In this document: in pieces, positions 24,301 to 35,568 of the stretch
Layout: the number at the start of each line of letters is the position of its first letter
How positions within the stretch are numbered: position 1 is the first letter of the stretch
DNA from: Helicostylum pulchrum
Lineage: Eukaryota; Mucoromycota; Mucoromycetes; Mucorales; Mucoraceae
NCBI GenBank assembly: GCA_025677825.1
Contig: JAIXMO010000028.1
Coordinates: 186,001 to 250,000 of the forward strand
DNA: 64,000 nt
Direction of reading: 5' to 3'
The notes under the pieces: model-generated
The model's database searches: none
Seen by the model: the letters and a program-made list of their open reading frames with translations, nothing else
Told to the model about the DNA's origin: nothing
Position numbers and translations under genes: made by a program

Positions 24301-24824
24301 CAAAAAGGCTTTTTAAATTTTAATTCTAATCGAGATTTTTATGTAACTCTAAATTTGAATAACTTACATGAAATACGTGTAAGAAATACCTTTACTTTTA
24401 TTAAGTAACATCCGAACTAGAACATTTGCTTGGGTAATAAAGTTGATAAAAGGTCTTCATATAGTAGGTACTCACGTAGTCTTCAATCAAGCGGTTTTTT
24501 GGTTCCCTTTTAAGAAATCCTAAAGGGATGAGAGCCCCTGTCAACCCTGCTCGAGAGTCGGGTTCACAGATTAAAGTTTATAAAGCAAACGAAGGAAAAA
24601 AAAAACCTTCGCACACTCACTATGTGAAGACCTAAAACCGGAGATAGAAACACATCCGTGTATGTAACTAAAAACAGAACTGTAAAAAGTTCCCATACAA
24701 ACAAAAGGTAGTTTATTTTTACTTAGTGATCGATAACATGCATTTACGGTTAATTGATATATAAGCACCAAACTCCAGAAAAAAAATCTATCTTTTCTTC
24801 GCTCTCCAAAAAAAAAAAAAAAAA
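24301..24824. other. Retrotransposon-side relic and methyltransferase leader
   Basis: On the minus strand about 24430-24570 there is a coding-like fragment (EPDSRAGLTGALIPLGFLKR, then KNRLIEDYVSTYYMKTF) that may be an upstream gag remnant. The last 150 bases are the AT-rich, A-tract leader of the methyltransferase at 24825. Confidence 0.35.
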
Positions 24825-25544
24825 ATGATGAGTAAATACGACGATCCCGCTTTCTTTGACAAGTACGCACAAATGCTTCGCTCCAAGCAAGGTTTAACAG
24901 GCGCGCTTGAATGGCACGAGCTTGAAAAGATGTTACCTGACTTTAAGGGTAAACGAGTACTTGATTTGGGCTGTGGATACGGATGGCACTGTCATTATGC
25001 TGCTGAACACGGCGCTAAACAAGTAACTGGTGTTGACCTCTCTCACAAGATGATCGAAGAAGCCAAGGCCAGGAATTCCTCTCCCGTCATCTCTTACCAC
25101 GTTCAAAACATTGCTGAAGTAGATTTCCCAGAAAACTCATTTGATATCGTCATTAGTTCTTTGGCTTTCCATTACCTTCCAGATTTTGATAGCATCGTAG
25201 CAAAGATCAAGAAGTTTCTCGTTGACGGTGGTGACCTTGTCTTTTCTGTTGAGAATCCCATCTTTTCCGCTTACGGAACCGGAGACTGGTACTATAACGA
25301 AAAGAACGAACCTTTAGTTTGGCCTGTGGATAACTACTTTAGTGAGGGTTTAAGACATGCTAATTTCTTAAACACGGATGTTGACAAGTACCATAAGACA
25401 TGGAGCACTTATATCAACACACTTATCAAGTACGGCTTCACGATTACCAAAGTTTCCGAACCTATGCCTTCCGAAGAACTTGCCAAAGATATGCCTGATA
25501 TGATGAGAATACCTAACATGACAATATTCTCTGCCAAGTTGTAA
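24825..25544 (+). CDS. Class I SAM-dependent methyltransferase, bacterial type (copy 1)
   Basis: 239 residues, intronless. It transfers a methyl group from S-adenosylmethionine to an unknown acceptor, probably in the cytosol (no targeting signal). Motif I VLDLGCGYGWHCHYAAEHGA (about 46-65), the motif II acidic residue in VTGVDLS, motif III-like NIAEVDFPENSFDIVISSLA and the post-core PIFSAYGTGDWYYNE are clear. The whole-length pattern (YDDP-F...GL-GA-EWHEL--MLPDFK... WPVDNYFSEG... YHKTWSTYINTL) matches stand-alone methyltransferases common in Firmicutes and other bacteria (from memory). Either of two adjacent ATGs (24825, 24828) could start it; the paralogue at 44811 suggests the second. About two-thirds of residues match the paralogue by eye. 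No introns in an intron-rich genome supports acquisition from bacteria or retroposition. Confidence 0.87.
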   Translation: MMSKYDDPAFFDKYAQMLRSKQGLTGALEWHELEKMLPDFKGKRVLDLGCGYGWHCHYAAEHGAKQVTGVDLSHKMIEEAKARNSSPVISYHVQNIAEVDFPENSFDIVISSLAFHYLPDFDSIVAKIKKFLVDGGDLVFSVENPIFSAYGTGDWYYNEKNEPLVWPVDNYFSEGLRHANFLNTDVDKYHKTWSTYINTLIKYGFTITKVSEPMPSEELAKDMPDMMRIPNMTIFSAKL

Positions 25545-26043
25545 AAAAAAAAAAACGCCTTTCCCCAAATTACAATGCACATTTTATCATAGCTGGTTGT
25601 CTCATAACTTTATCGAAAAAATAAAAAAGCTTTATGTATGGAAAATTCTCTCTTAATAATTCAGTACCATTTAATCAATGTGTATTATTTTTTCGATTTA
25701 TATATAACGGAAATGAGTCGGGGCTGGGTTGTATCTATGAATCATGCGTGCTTAAATTTTAACATTAATTATTGCTCACAAAAAGAAGAAGATAAACGCA
25801 TTTTAGCTTTTTATTTTGAACCGACCCGATCACTATTCTTATTATAATTATAGCAATCGGGGGAGTATATGTTACGGCTTTTTTCTGTTGAACGGGTGCA
25901 GGTATACTCAAAAAGCCCGGGACTGCATTTCCGTGACCGGTTTATCGTTTTTTTTTTTTTTTTTTTACTAAAATCAAATTTTTCTACATCCCTTTTTTTT
26001 TTCTCTCGGTTTTTTGTGAATACATAAATAAATATATAAAAAA
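25545..26043. other. Intergenic, upstream region of PNO1
   Basis: AT-rich, with T runs near 25951-25966 and a CT-rich leader just before the PNO1 ATG. No gene is seen. Confidence 0.5.
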
Positions 26044-27077
26044 ATGACTTCTTTACAATCACTGAAAGCGCCAACTTTAATGAGCAAAAAGACTCAAAAG
26101 ACAGTACAAGCCGATGAAGACGATGTTATTATCGATGCCACTGCTTTACCTACCCGTTCTGCTGATGCCGATGTCACAATGGAAGAAGGATCTTCTGATA
26201 AGCCCAATTTTGCTCCTGCCAGTGCTGCTGAATTAAAGGTAAACAAGATCTCCCTAGTGGTTGCTTAAAAACCTAAACAATCATAATAGAGTTGAAAACT
26301 TGATTTACTAACGATCCCGGGATTCCCTCTCTTTTTTTTTTTTTTTTTTTTTCCTGTCATTTTTTTAATAGAAAGTTGTAAAAGGTTCTCGTAAAATTCC
26401 TATTCCTCCTCACCGTATGTCACCTTTAAAGAGACATTGGTTAGAAATCTATTCTCCTTTAGTAGAACATATGAAGCTTCAAGTTAGAATGAATGTCAAG
26501 ACCAAGACTGTTGAACTCAAGGTAAAAACATTGGATCACACACAAAAAGAGAAAAAAAAAGGGACATTTATGTTAACATATATATATATATATATATTAG
26601 ACTTCTCCTTCTACTGAAGATGAGGGATCATTACAAAAGGGTGCTGATTTCCTTAGAGCTTTTGCTTTAGGTTTTGAAGTAGAGGATGCTATGGCTTTAT
26701 TAAGATTAGACGATATTTTCTTGGATACTTTTGAAATTAAGGATGTAAAGACTTTGCATGGTGATCACTTAGCTCGTGCTATTGGTCGTATTGCTGGTCG
26801 TGATGGTAAAACAAAGTTCACAATTGAAAATGCAAGCAAGACAAGAATTGTTTTAGCTGATACGTAAGTTTTTTATATATATGCGAAATAGAGAAAGAGA
26901 GAGAAACAAAAAAAGCTAATTTTTGATGTTATATATAGTAAAATCCATGTTCTCGGTTCTTTCCAAAATATCAAGATTGCTCGTGATGCTGTTGTCAGTC
27001 TTATTTTGGGTAGTCCCCCTGGTAAGGTGTATGCTACTCTTCGTACTATCTCTGCTCGTATGAAGGAACGTTTCTAG
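26044..27077 (+). CDS. PNO1: PNO1/Dim2, KH-domain 40S assembly factor
   Basis: Late assembly factor of the small ribosomal subunit that binds the 3' end of 18S rRNA and works with the Nob1 nuclease. Four exons (26044-26238, 26372-26521, 26601-26863, 26939-27077) give 248 residues, the normal size. A variable acidic N-terminus leads to [20 protein letters not shown], the KTVELKTSPST strand and [20 protein letters not shown]. The KH domain follows with [20 protein letters not shown] (GRIAGRDG in place of a canonical GxxG loop, typical of Pno1), [20 protein letters not shown], and the ending [22 protein letters not shown]. All introns keep frame. It converges with MTD1, whose stop lies about 215 bases downstream. 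Confidence 0.97.
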
Positions 27078-27291
27078 ATGTAAAATATACATATACACAC
27101 GCAAAAAAATCTCATCCCCGTCCCCCTCCTTTTTTTTTATCAGCTTCCCTCCCTTCCCTTACATAAATCTTGTCCAGTTTTTTTTCCCTATATATTTTTT
27201 CTTTATTTACCAAACAAACATAATATAAATTTTTTATAAAAAAAAAGTAGTTTTTTTTATTAGTAGTGCTGGGTATATTATATTTTTTTAT

Positions 27292-28281
27292 TTAGTTTTG
27301 GTTATTTTGATAATCATAAAGTTTTAATAGATTTCTTTTCAACATGGCAACTGTAACCTTACCAACAGAAGGAACGAAATAAGAAGCCGTTGAAGTAACA
27401 TCCGATTCGAAATTAGCGTAAGTTGAAAAGTTAATAGCTATGACACCAGGTTTCAGTAAGTTGCTAGGTAATTTATAATTTACATCAGGTACACCTGTAA
27501 TCACAATATCGGATTTAGGTACCACTTGCGTATACTCTAAATCCGTATCGAGTATGTCATTTTTAGTAAAGTTTTGAACGTTATATTTATCTACCGAGTA
27601 CACAATCGCTCCTTCTTTGGCTAATAGCGCTGCTAATGGTCGACCTGCGATCTCACTTCGATTAATAATTGTCACTGTACAACCTTTTAAACGGTCTCCG
27701 TGAACAAGACTGTTTTTATATTGACCGATATATTCTAGAATCTTTTTGAGGATATTTCAGTTTCTCTTTCTCTTTCTGTTTTATATATTACTAACCTTGA
27801 TGATAGCAAGTGGAGTACACGGTAGAATTTTTTTTTTAGACGGATCGTGATAAATACTATTTACAGCATTATGAGCCAACCCCTCGATATCTTTTAAATG
27901 ATCCACACTATTCCTCAACGTATAGTCAATATGATTTCCAAACACGGGATAATACACCATAATACCATTGATATTTTTATCCGAATTTGCTTTTATAATA
28001 TTTGATTTCAATGCATCTTTATCTACTTGAATAAGTTTGAAATCAAGTCCAATATCTTCACATGAACTCGCTGTATGTTCTGCGTACTGTTTCGCTGCAG
28101 GATCGTCGTTTGCTAAAAATCCAACTAAATTAGGTTTAATTTTTCGCTGCGAAACCACTCTTTTAATTTGATTTCTATTTTCTTTTTCTTTTTAGTATGT
28201 TCATAGGCGAGACAAGGAAATGGTAATTTACCTAAAATGTGCTGAGACTGTAGAAGCTAGTATTGTTTTACACTTTGTCAT
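27292..28281 (-). CDS. MTD1: NAD-dependent 5,10-methylene-THF dehydrogenase
   Basis: Cytosolic monofunctional enzyme that oxidises methylene-tetrahydrofolate to methenyl-tetrahydrofolate in one-carbon metabolism. Three exons on the minus strand (28232-28281, 27796-28174, 27292-27741) give 292 residues. KPNLVGFLANDDPAAKQYAE, NGIMVYYPVFGN, DIEGLAHNAVNS, KKILPCTPLAI, VTIINRSEIAGRPLAALLAK and SDIVITGVPDVNYKLP follow yeast Mtd1 closely. The VFGN and GL-H pattern, rather than the QLPLP of bifunctional FolD enzymes, marks the MTD1 subfamily. The tiny first exon MTKCKTILASTVSAHF gives the family N-terminus KTILAS-VA. The acceptor before exon 3 was chosen by homology (ends CAAAAAG), giving continuity IIK/ILEYIGQY. 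Confidence 0.95.
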
Positions 28282-28472
28282 ATTATGCAAAAAAAAACTT
28301 TGAACTGTAAAAAATTGTAAAAGGGGGAAAAAAGAGAAATAAATTTTTAACATGGGGAGAGCGTTACTTTTTCGCCTGTCAAAAAAAAAGTGGCTTTTGG
28401 GGGGTTGGGATGTTCTAAAGTCCGTTCTTTTTTTATTTTATTTTTTAATGCATTTTGGTATATGTTGTTATT

Positions 28473-29508
28473 CTACTTTCTCTTGCCACCTTTTTTACCG
28501 CCACCGAAAGACTTCTTCTTTGAACCTTCACGTTTAATACGTTCAATATCAGACTTCTTAATTGTCAAAGTAGCACCCTTCAAACGACCAAGTCCGTTAG
28601 TAATACCAGGATTACGATCACGCGTCTTTGTATCGGTCTTGACATAAAGATGCTTAAGTGATTTATCGTAGATACCCAAATCCTTGGCCTCTTGTAACTT
28701 GGCAATACCCTTTTGCTTTCTAGATTCGTCCAGGCTTAATTTCAAAAACAATGGCATCTTTGGTGCTGCTTCTGCCTTTGCTCCTAAGGTCTCTAATTTC
28801 TTCATATTACTCTTTCTCTTATCCCTTGCTGACATTTCCTCTCTCTCTACATATTCATATTAATTTCTATATCATTCTACATTTCGACTTTTTTTTTTTC
28901 TTACCAAGTTCTTCCAAAAGATTAGATGTAGATAAAAGTGTCTTTAATTCTACGTCGTGTTTTTGGTTCTCACTAAACGAAAAAAAAAGAAAATGTATTA
29001 GATTGCAACGATCAAAAAAGGAGGTTGTCAATCGATACTTACACTTCTTCTTCTGCATCCTTTGCCGTAGGTTTATTCTTTTGTTCTACATTACTAGGTT
29101 CTGCTGTTGTAATTCTCGAGTCCTGCATGAAAATACTTGTCAACAATTATTGGTTTTTTTTTTTTACAAAAAAAAAAAACTTACCAAAAACTTTTTTTTA
29201 GATGCTTTATCTTCGAGTGTAGGTTTTTTATATAGAACAGAAGGGTCGAATACAACTACGTTGGGTTCACTGACTCTTTTAGGTGCAAGTAAAATACTTG
29301 GTGTTGCCTCAGCAATTGTTTTTTGTTTCTTTTGTTTTGTCTCAAGTCTAATTTGAAAGAAAGGGTCAGTGTATCACTTTTTTTAAATAATAATAATAAT
29401 AGTTTACTTTGAACCAGGAACTTTTCTTTTAACGCTATTATTTTTCAAGTGAACATTATTAGCTGTTTTAGCTTTTACACTATTAATTAAATTAGCTAAA
29501 GAAGACAT
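28473..29508 (-). CDS. Faf1/C1orf131-like (DUF4602) basic protein, probable SSU processome factor
   Basis: Five exons on the minus strand (29408-29508, 29185-29347, 29043-29122, 28905-28972, 28473-28846) give 261 residues with consistent frame. The N-terminal half is Lys/Asn-rich and low in complexity. The C-terminal 120 residues are conserved-looking and very basic: ARDKRKSNMKKLETLGAKAE, APKMPLFLKLSLDESRKQKG, then RDRNPGITNGLGRLKGATLT and a Lys/Gly tail. This layout fits the DUF4602 family (human C1orf131, yeast Faf1), components of the small-subunit processome in the nucleolus. The assignment is from memory of family pattern and could be another nucleolar basic protein. The last exon boundary uses a TAG inside a GA-rich run and is the least certain. 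Confidence 0.6.
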
Positions 29509-29879
29509 TGTGATAATAAAAAAGATGTAAGAATATTTTTTTTTTTTTGGTTTTATTATCAACTATAAGCCACTGATGAGAGCTAAAATCGGTAACTGAA
29601 AAAAACATAAGTGAGTGGGGGTAGTACGAAACCAGATATTGGTTACTTTAATTTTTGTGTTTATAGAAAAAGACGCACCTTGGCTAAAAGAGAGTGCGCG
29701 CGGATAGGGCGATGTCAAGTTAATACCGATGCTCAAGTCGCGGACATGGTATTCCGGCCGATATAGGATTTCGATCCCCACCACACACACACACACACAA
29801 AAGAAATCAATCCCCCTTTTTATTTACTTTTTTTTTATTCTCTTTCCTTTTTTCTTCTCTCAATTAAAATAATTACATA
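29509..29879. promoter_or_regulatory. Divergent intergenic region with a CA repeat
   Basis: 371 bases between divergent starts of the Faf1-like gene (minus) and a P450 (plus). It contains a short CA repeat (about 29778-29800) and a T/C-rich leader before the P450 ATG. It may act as a two-way promoter. The open frame on the minus strand here looks spurious. Confidence 0.4.
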
Positions 29880-31498
29880 ATGATAACAATTCTAAATAAT
29901 AAATTGTTATCACTAATAAACAACGATGCACCAAAAAAGCATTTTGTAACTCTATCAGCAGCAGCTACTGTCACTTTTATACTTTGGAGACTTTACTCTA
30001 AGCCAAAACCAACTTCGATCGACCGCGCTTTATTACCTCCTTTAGTAAAAGGTGGGATACCTTTTTTTGGTCACTTACTTGATCTTCAAAAAGACCCTGC
30101 AAAATTTCTTGATCGTGCTAGAGAGACTGAAGGTCCATGTTTTAGTATTCAAATACCCGGTCATCAGAACCTTGTCGTCGTTACCGGTGCTTTAATAGGT
30201 GAAGTCATGAAATCTCAAAAGAATTTTGACTTCAATCGAGGTATTGAATTATTAATACCTGCCGCTAAAGTAGTCAAAGAATCATACAGGCATAAATACG
30301 TTGTAGATGATATCAGTCCTAGAGAAAAGCATCCAAGTAAAGCAAAAAAAATATCCTTTTTTCATGTATTATACTAATTTCAAAAATAGTCTTACACCCT
30401 CTTAGACATAACTTTAAAGAAGCTCAAATCGACGTATTTTCAGAACGAATTATAACCGCTTTAAAACTTGCACTGGATAAAGAACTTTCCTTAAACAAGG
30501 GAGAACAAAAGACAGTAAATGTATGGGAGACCTTGACAGTTATAATTGCCTATATCTCATGTGCTTGTTTCGCCGGTAGTAAAGTAGGTTACGATGAAGA
30601 CCTGATTGCTGGTATGGCCACCTTTACCCAAAAGATTATTAAAGCGGGTGTATTTCTCAGCATCTTTCCTGAATGGCTTGGTAAATTCCTCGTGCGTAAC
30701 TTTTATTCAGTGGAACACGAGATGGATGTGATTATGAAATTATTAGTACCCGAGTTACAAAAGATCAGAAACGGAGAAGCCATGGACGAACCTACTTTTA
30801 CTTCCATGGTTTTAAATTTACCGAAAGAAGATGGTAAATTAAGATCGGTAGAAGAAGCCGCTTATTACTTTAATAATATCGCTTTAGCAAGTATTCATAC
30901 TACCTCTCATTTTGCTTCCTTTGCTATCCATGAATTAGCTTGTCGTCCTAGTCTTGTAGCCGATTTAAGAGTTGAAATCGCTACCTTGGGTAACGAAAGA
31001 ACCCCAGAAACAGTCGCTACACTTCCTTTAATGGATTCATTGTTTCGAGAGGTGTTACGGTGCGACGTAGATATATTGGGTATGCATCATCTTGCTTTGC
31101 AGGATACTCTCATGTCTACAGGTCAAATCATACCTAAAGGAAGTCTCGTTGTTGGTGCTGTGGAACAAGCACACCGAGACTCATGCTTCTTACCTATTGA
31201 TGAAAATACAGGTGAAGTCTATACTGGAGAAAATCCATTGGATCAATTTGACGCTTACAGATTTGTCAATAAAAAGATGAAGTCTACCTCCATTGGAGTA
31301 GACCATCTTACCTTTGGTCTTGGACCTCATGCATGTCCCGGTCGTTATTTCGCTGCTAATGAAATCAAGTATTTACTTGCAGAGATGCTTATTCGGTACA
31401 ACTTTACTACAAAGTCTGGTGAACGTGCTTCCGATAATGTTTTGTTAGGTATGACTAAGTTCCCTCCTACTGAAAACTTAATTTTTGAAGGATTATAA
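29880..31498 (+). CDS. Cytochrome P450, distinct from the 10 kb and 60 kb family
   Basis: 521 residues from two exons (29880-30336 and 30390-31498). An N-terminal membrane anchor (TLSAAATVTFILWRLY) is followed by the proline hinge KPKPTSIDRALLPPLVKGGI and PFFGHLLDL. The I-helix reads NIALASIHTTSHFASFAIHE: the usual acidic residue of AGxD/ETT is replaced by His, as in some fungal P450s acting on terpenoid-like substrates (family-level memory). The K-helix is REVLR, and the haem loop is FGLGPHACPGRYFA with its Cys ligand. Only one intron against six in the other P450s shows a separate lineage. Substrate unknown. Confidence 0.92.
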
Positions 31499-33635
31499 TT
31501 ATGTTTTTGTTATTATTTGTATTTTTAGTCAACTTGGTATTTTTAAAATAAATTATTTTTTATAAAAAAAAAAACGCAAGTATTGACTTGTCTTGTCTTT
31601 TTTCTTTTCTTATTCTTATATGATGACTTGCTAAAGACCTCGATAGTTGGAATTATTACGCAAGGTTAACTTGTTTCAAAATAATCTTTTAAGGAGTTTA
31701 GCTTCGAAAAAGTTAACTGGACTCAGTACATATGCATTTTTTTTTTTTTTGTTAAATATCAGGACCATGTATTTTTTTTCAAGTGGAACAAGTTATTTTT
31801 TTCTGTACATATACGGATATAAACCGGGGTAAAGAAAAAAGCCTATTCTTATTTGAGAATAGTTATGCAATAATTTATCCCGATGTATCTGTTTTACAGA
31901 ATATGGACACACTTGTAATTATATTTTCTTGCTTAATAATTCTGCAGTGAGCAAAAAAATTAACAGGAACATACAGTGCTTCCACTCAAATCGGCCTCTC
32001 TCCAAGCCTACGGTTGGAAAAAGAGAATTTAGCCTATCATAAAGCTTTAATAAACGACAGGCATCTAAGAACCAACATCATTAATGCTATAAGGCGAAGA
32101 CATCTACTGATACCAATTTGCAATATCCAATTCGCTTTTTTGTTACACGCTCTATTTTTTTTTTGGATTTCTTGCATGAAACAAGTGTATGATTAAATAG
32201 ATCCATTTTATCAGCCTAAGCTGTATCTATTCTATCTTTTTTCCCTTTTCCTTCCTTAAATACAATGCATACCACCATTTGCAAGTTTTTTTTATATGTA
32301 CTTTTTAAAGGGATTTATAAATATTTCTCTTCATTTTTTTTTAGTAAATATTTCTGTTTTCTCTATCTTCGTACAAAAGGATAGCGTTCTTGCTAAAACA
32401 ATCGCCGGGTATAAGCTAGCACAAGACCAAATTATTATGGGCTCCACTTATTCAAGGTTAACCAAACGTAATGCATGCTTCAGTACCACCTTCTCCTCCT
32501 GTTACGGTATCCTCAAAAACTTAATACAAAAAAAAAACCACAGGTATTCTCAAAAAATGGCACGGATTTACTTTTTATTTCATCCTAATCCACGTATTTT
32601 TTTTCTAAATCTAAAAACTAAACCGTAGGTATGGAATGGGGGCCAAAAATGGAGCGTTCACTAGCTGAACTTTCAACTCTACAACTACCTCATCGTCATC
32701 GACCTGGTACTGACTTAATGTCAAAGTATATTTTATTGGGGTCCTGTTGTAGTTAATATAGTCGTTGAAACTATACTTGGCCCCAAATCAAAAGATCAAT
32801 ATTCACCTTGGCCAGCTAAATGGTCAAACCGCATTTGTATTTACCCAATTCAAGTGATGACAATTTCCCTTCCGTACTAATTGAAGCACAACATACGGTT
32901 GATAACGACTTAATTTTGAGGCTTATGGATTACACCCTGCAACAATACCAATACTGATACCGCCAACATTGACAGTAACAGAAACACCACTACGACCAAG
33001 TCTGTAAAAACTAATGGCTGAGATTTTCGAAGCATCTTTATCCGTACAAAAACCATATAGTCAAACTAAAATAATCATTCCCATATCACCAATTCTATAC
33101 CGCCATATCCTATTCCACTACAATATGCTTTTAATTGAATTTATTCGTATTAATAAAAATAAATGGAGTTCTGCGTGTAAACTATACATCTATCAAGAGC
33201 TCCACGGATTTTTTTCACTTATTTATTATATTATTTGCGTTGCGTTTGTATGTTAACACTGGGAAGGACACTATCGTTAGTTTTTAAAATAGACTTTATG
33301 TTGCGGATATTTTTTTGTTTTGTTTTTATGAACTCAAAGTATTTAGGTTCCAGGGTTTTCCTCAAACGCCTCTACATCTTAAGCTGTTGTATACACGCTT
33401 TGACTGTGGATACGTATCCTAACAATGAACAATTACAGATATATAGATAGACCCGCTATAATCAATTAGTAGTACAATAAGAACAGACATTTAGATTTAT
33501 GCATCTGTATATTTTCTTGTTTATTGCACTCGAAGATTTTTCGAATTTTCAAACGCGAAACATTGTAAAAAAACCTTTACAGCAACACGGATATATTACA
33601 AACAAAAAAAAAAAGTTTATTAAAAAATAGAGATT
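31499..33635. other. Gene-poor interval between P450 and SF3A3
   Basis: No intact gene is supported in 2.1 kb. Scattered plus-strand fragments at about 32340-32460 and 32640-32920 (for example MEWGPKMERSLAELSTLQLP, VLIEAQHTVDNDLILRLMDY) have coding-like composition but are cut by stops and frameshifts. They may be relics of an unidentified gene. T and A runs are common. Confidence 0.4.
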
Positions 33636-35411
33636 CTAAAGAATACCTTGCCTCTTAAGGTCTTCATAAGTCTTTTTGTTATACACATTTCCTTCTGCAT
33701 CTTCATACTCTTCAACAACATCAGCCTTAGCTTCAGCACTACTTCCTTCCTTCTTTTGTTTTTGATACACTATTAAAAAAAACCCCCGTTAGTACAAATA
33801 CATACATACATTTTTATAACAACTTACAAGCAAGGACATCATCAATCTTTGTAATTTCATGGAATTGACGAGTATTAGGAATACCCAAGGATCGCATACC
33901 TTGTGCATGTCTCCACTCTTGGAAATGTTTATCGAAAGCCTTTCTACCCATATATACATAATTACCACAAATCTCACAAGGATATTCAACACCAAGACCA
34001 TGTAATTTATAAAGCCAGTAAGGAATAGGTTTACCGTCCCAACCAAGTGGTAATTTAAGTGGGTTATAAATCTTTTCATCATCTTCATCGTCAGAGTCTT
34101 GATCAACAAATTCGACTACTTCTTGTTCTTGTTCCAGCTATATAAAAACCTTCCCATTAGAACATTTATACATATGTACAAACATGAAAAAAAGCCACTT
34201 ACAATACGCTCTTTATCTGTTAATGCTTGCTTTCTTTCAACATTGGACTTTGTCTCTTCTCTAAAATCAGCCAAAGCCTCAGCATACTTTATAATCAACC
34301 TTTCCCTCCAAGCAATTGCCTTTCTCTTATCATCTTTTCCACCCACAATATTCTCTACGGTTCCCTCAGCGGGAGCATCCTTTTGTTCCTCCAATTTCTT
34401 TTGTGCCTTGATATGTTTTTTTGCAGTTAAATGAGCATCAAACACAGTTTGTTTTGAAAATTGTTTTTGACAGGCGGGACAAAACAAGCCTTGATTTGAG
34501 GTATCTACATCCCAACCAGGTACTTTACCTTGTTCCCATTGTTGATTAAATTCAGGTAAAGCTTCTTCTTCCAAAGCAGCAATATCGTAAAGTGGTTTAG
34601 ATCTGCGAAAGAAACCGTAAAGGTATTGAAATAACTGGTTTAAATAATGCTTGTATTCTTCTGTGGTTTTAATCGATTTGGGGTAGACTGTAACAAAATC
34701 GTCAAATTCACTGAGGTATTGCAAGTAATCGAGTTTCTTGACGCCCTTCAAGTTGATGTACATTGAATGAAGTTCGTTTAAATCAAGGTATCGACCTGTA
34801 CTTTCTTCACCAGAGAACTTTTTTTCCAGCTCTAAAAAATGATCGCTTTCTTTTTTAGTTTTCGCACACACACACTCACCCCTTGTGTTTTTTTAAACAA
34901 AAAATACAAACCTTCGTAATCATTTTCTTCCTTCTTTTGTGAAAGATAAATGAATTCCATCTCTGCAGGTTCAACAGTTTCGTTAGGGTATTTACGATGA
35001 TGTTCTTTAATCACTTTGAGACGTTCATAAAACTCGCTAAATTCAGTAGATCCAGAAAGCGCTTCCATTTCAGACTGACGAAGACTAAAAGTTTAAAAGT
35101 TGTTTAGATGATTGGGGATAATGAACAAAAAAATATATGCTGTATTTACCCGTCTTTATCTTGATACAATTCATGAAGATATTCACTCTTATCGGCGATA
35201 CGTGTTAAAAATTTATCGACAACATGTTCATTGTAAAGCTTTTCGCGATGAGTTTTTGCATCTTCCATATATTGATCCACAATAGCTTGTTCTAAGCGTT
35301 CAATATCTTCATGAGCACTAGCATAAGAAAAATAAGTAAAAAAAAATCAAATAGCGTAATTTTTAAAGAAGGTTTTTTTTACCTTCTTTGCTTTTCAAGT
35401 ACGTTATCCAT
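33636..35411 (-). CDS. PRP9: Splicing factor 3A subunit 3 (SF3a60/Prp9)
   Basis: Part of SF3a in the U2 snRNP, needed for branch-site recognition. Six exons on the minus strand (35383-35411, 35150-35317, 34912-35084, 34203-34831, 33828-34137, 33636-33769) give 480 residues. Landmarks are the N-terminal helix ([20 protein letters not shown]), [33 protein letters not shown], and a first zinc finger [20 protein letters not shown] with KKH (about 241-264). A matrin-type finger, [20 protein letters not shown] plus HFQEWRH (C387, C390, H404, H410), sits in [20 protein letters not shown] context. The ending [15 protein letters not shown] is typical. The gene starts head to head with NAA35 157 bases away. 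Confidence 0.96.
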
Positions 35412-35568
35412 GTTGGATTCAAATTTTATGTACAATCAAAAAAGAAATAACCCAAAAGAAAAAAAAAAATAGTATATAAAGGTTATCAAACTCAGCCACC
35501 ATTCATTAAAAGAGAAAGGCCAAGTTTCTTTTTTTGCGTTTCTTTAGTACTTTTATTCTCGGTCACGT
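35412..35568. promoter_or_regulatory. Short head-to-head promoter region SF3A3/NAA35
   Basis: Only 157 bases separate the two inferred start codons, which point away from each other. Any core promoter here must serve both genes or overlap them. The sequence is A-rich on the SF3A3 side and T-rich on the NAA35 side. Confidence 0.5.

Noticed and set aside
28751..29356. 201-codon plus-strand ORF opposite the Faf1-like gene
   Set aside because: Hydrophobic translation of the antisense strand of Lys-rich exons and T-rich introns.
29690..29790. Possible tRNA suggested by a TTCGATCC-like sequence
   Set aside because: No A-box, acceptor stem or anticodon arm could be folded around it.
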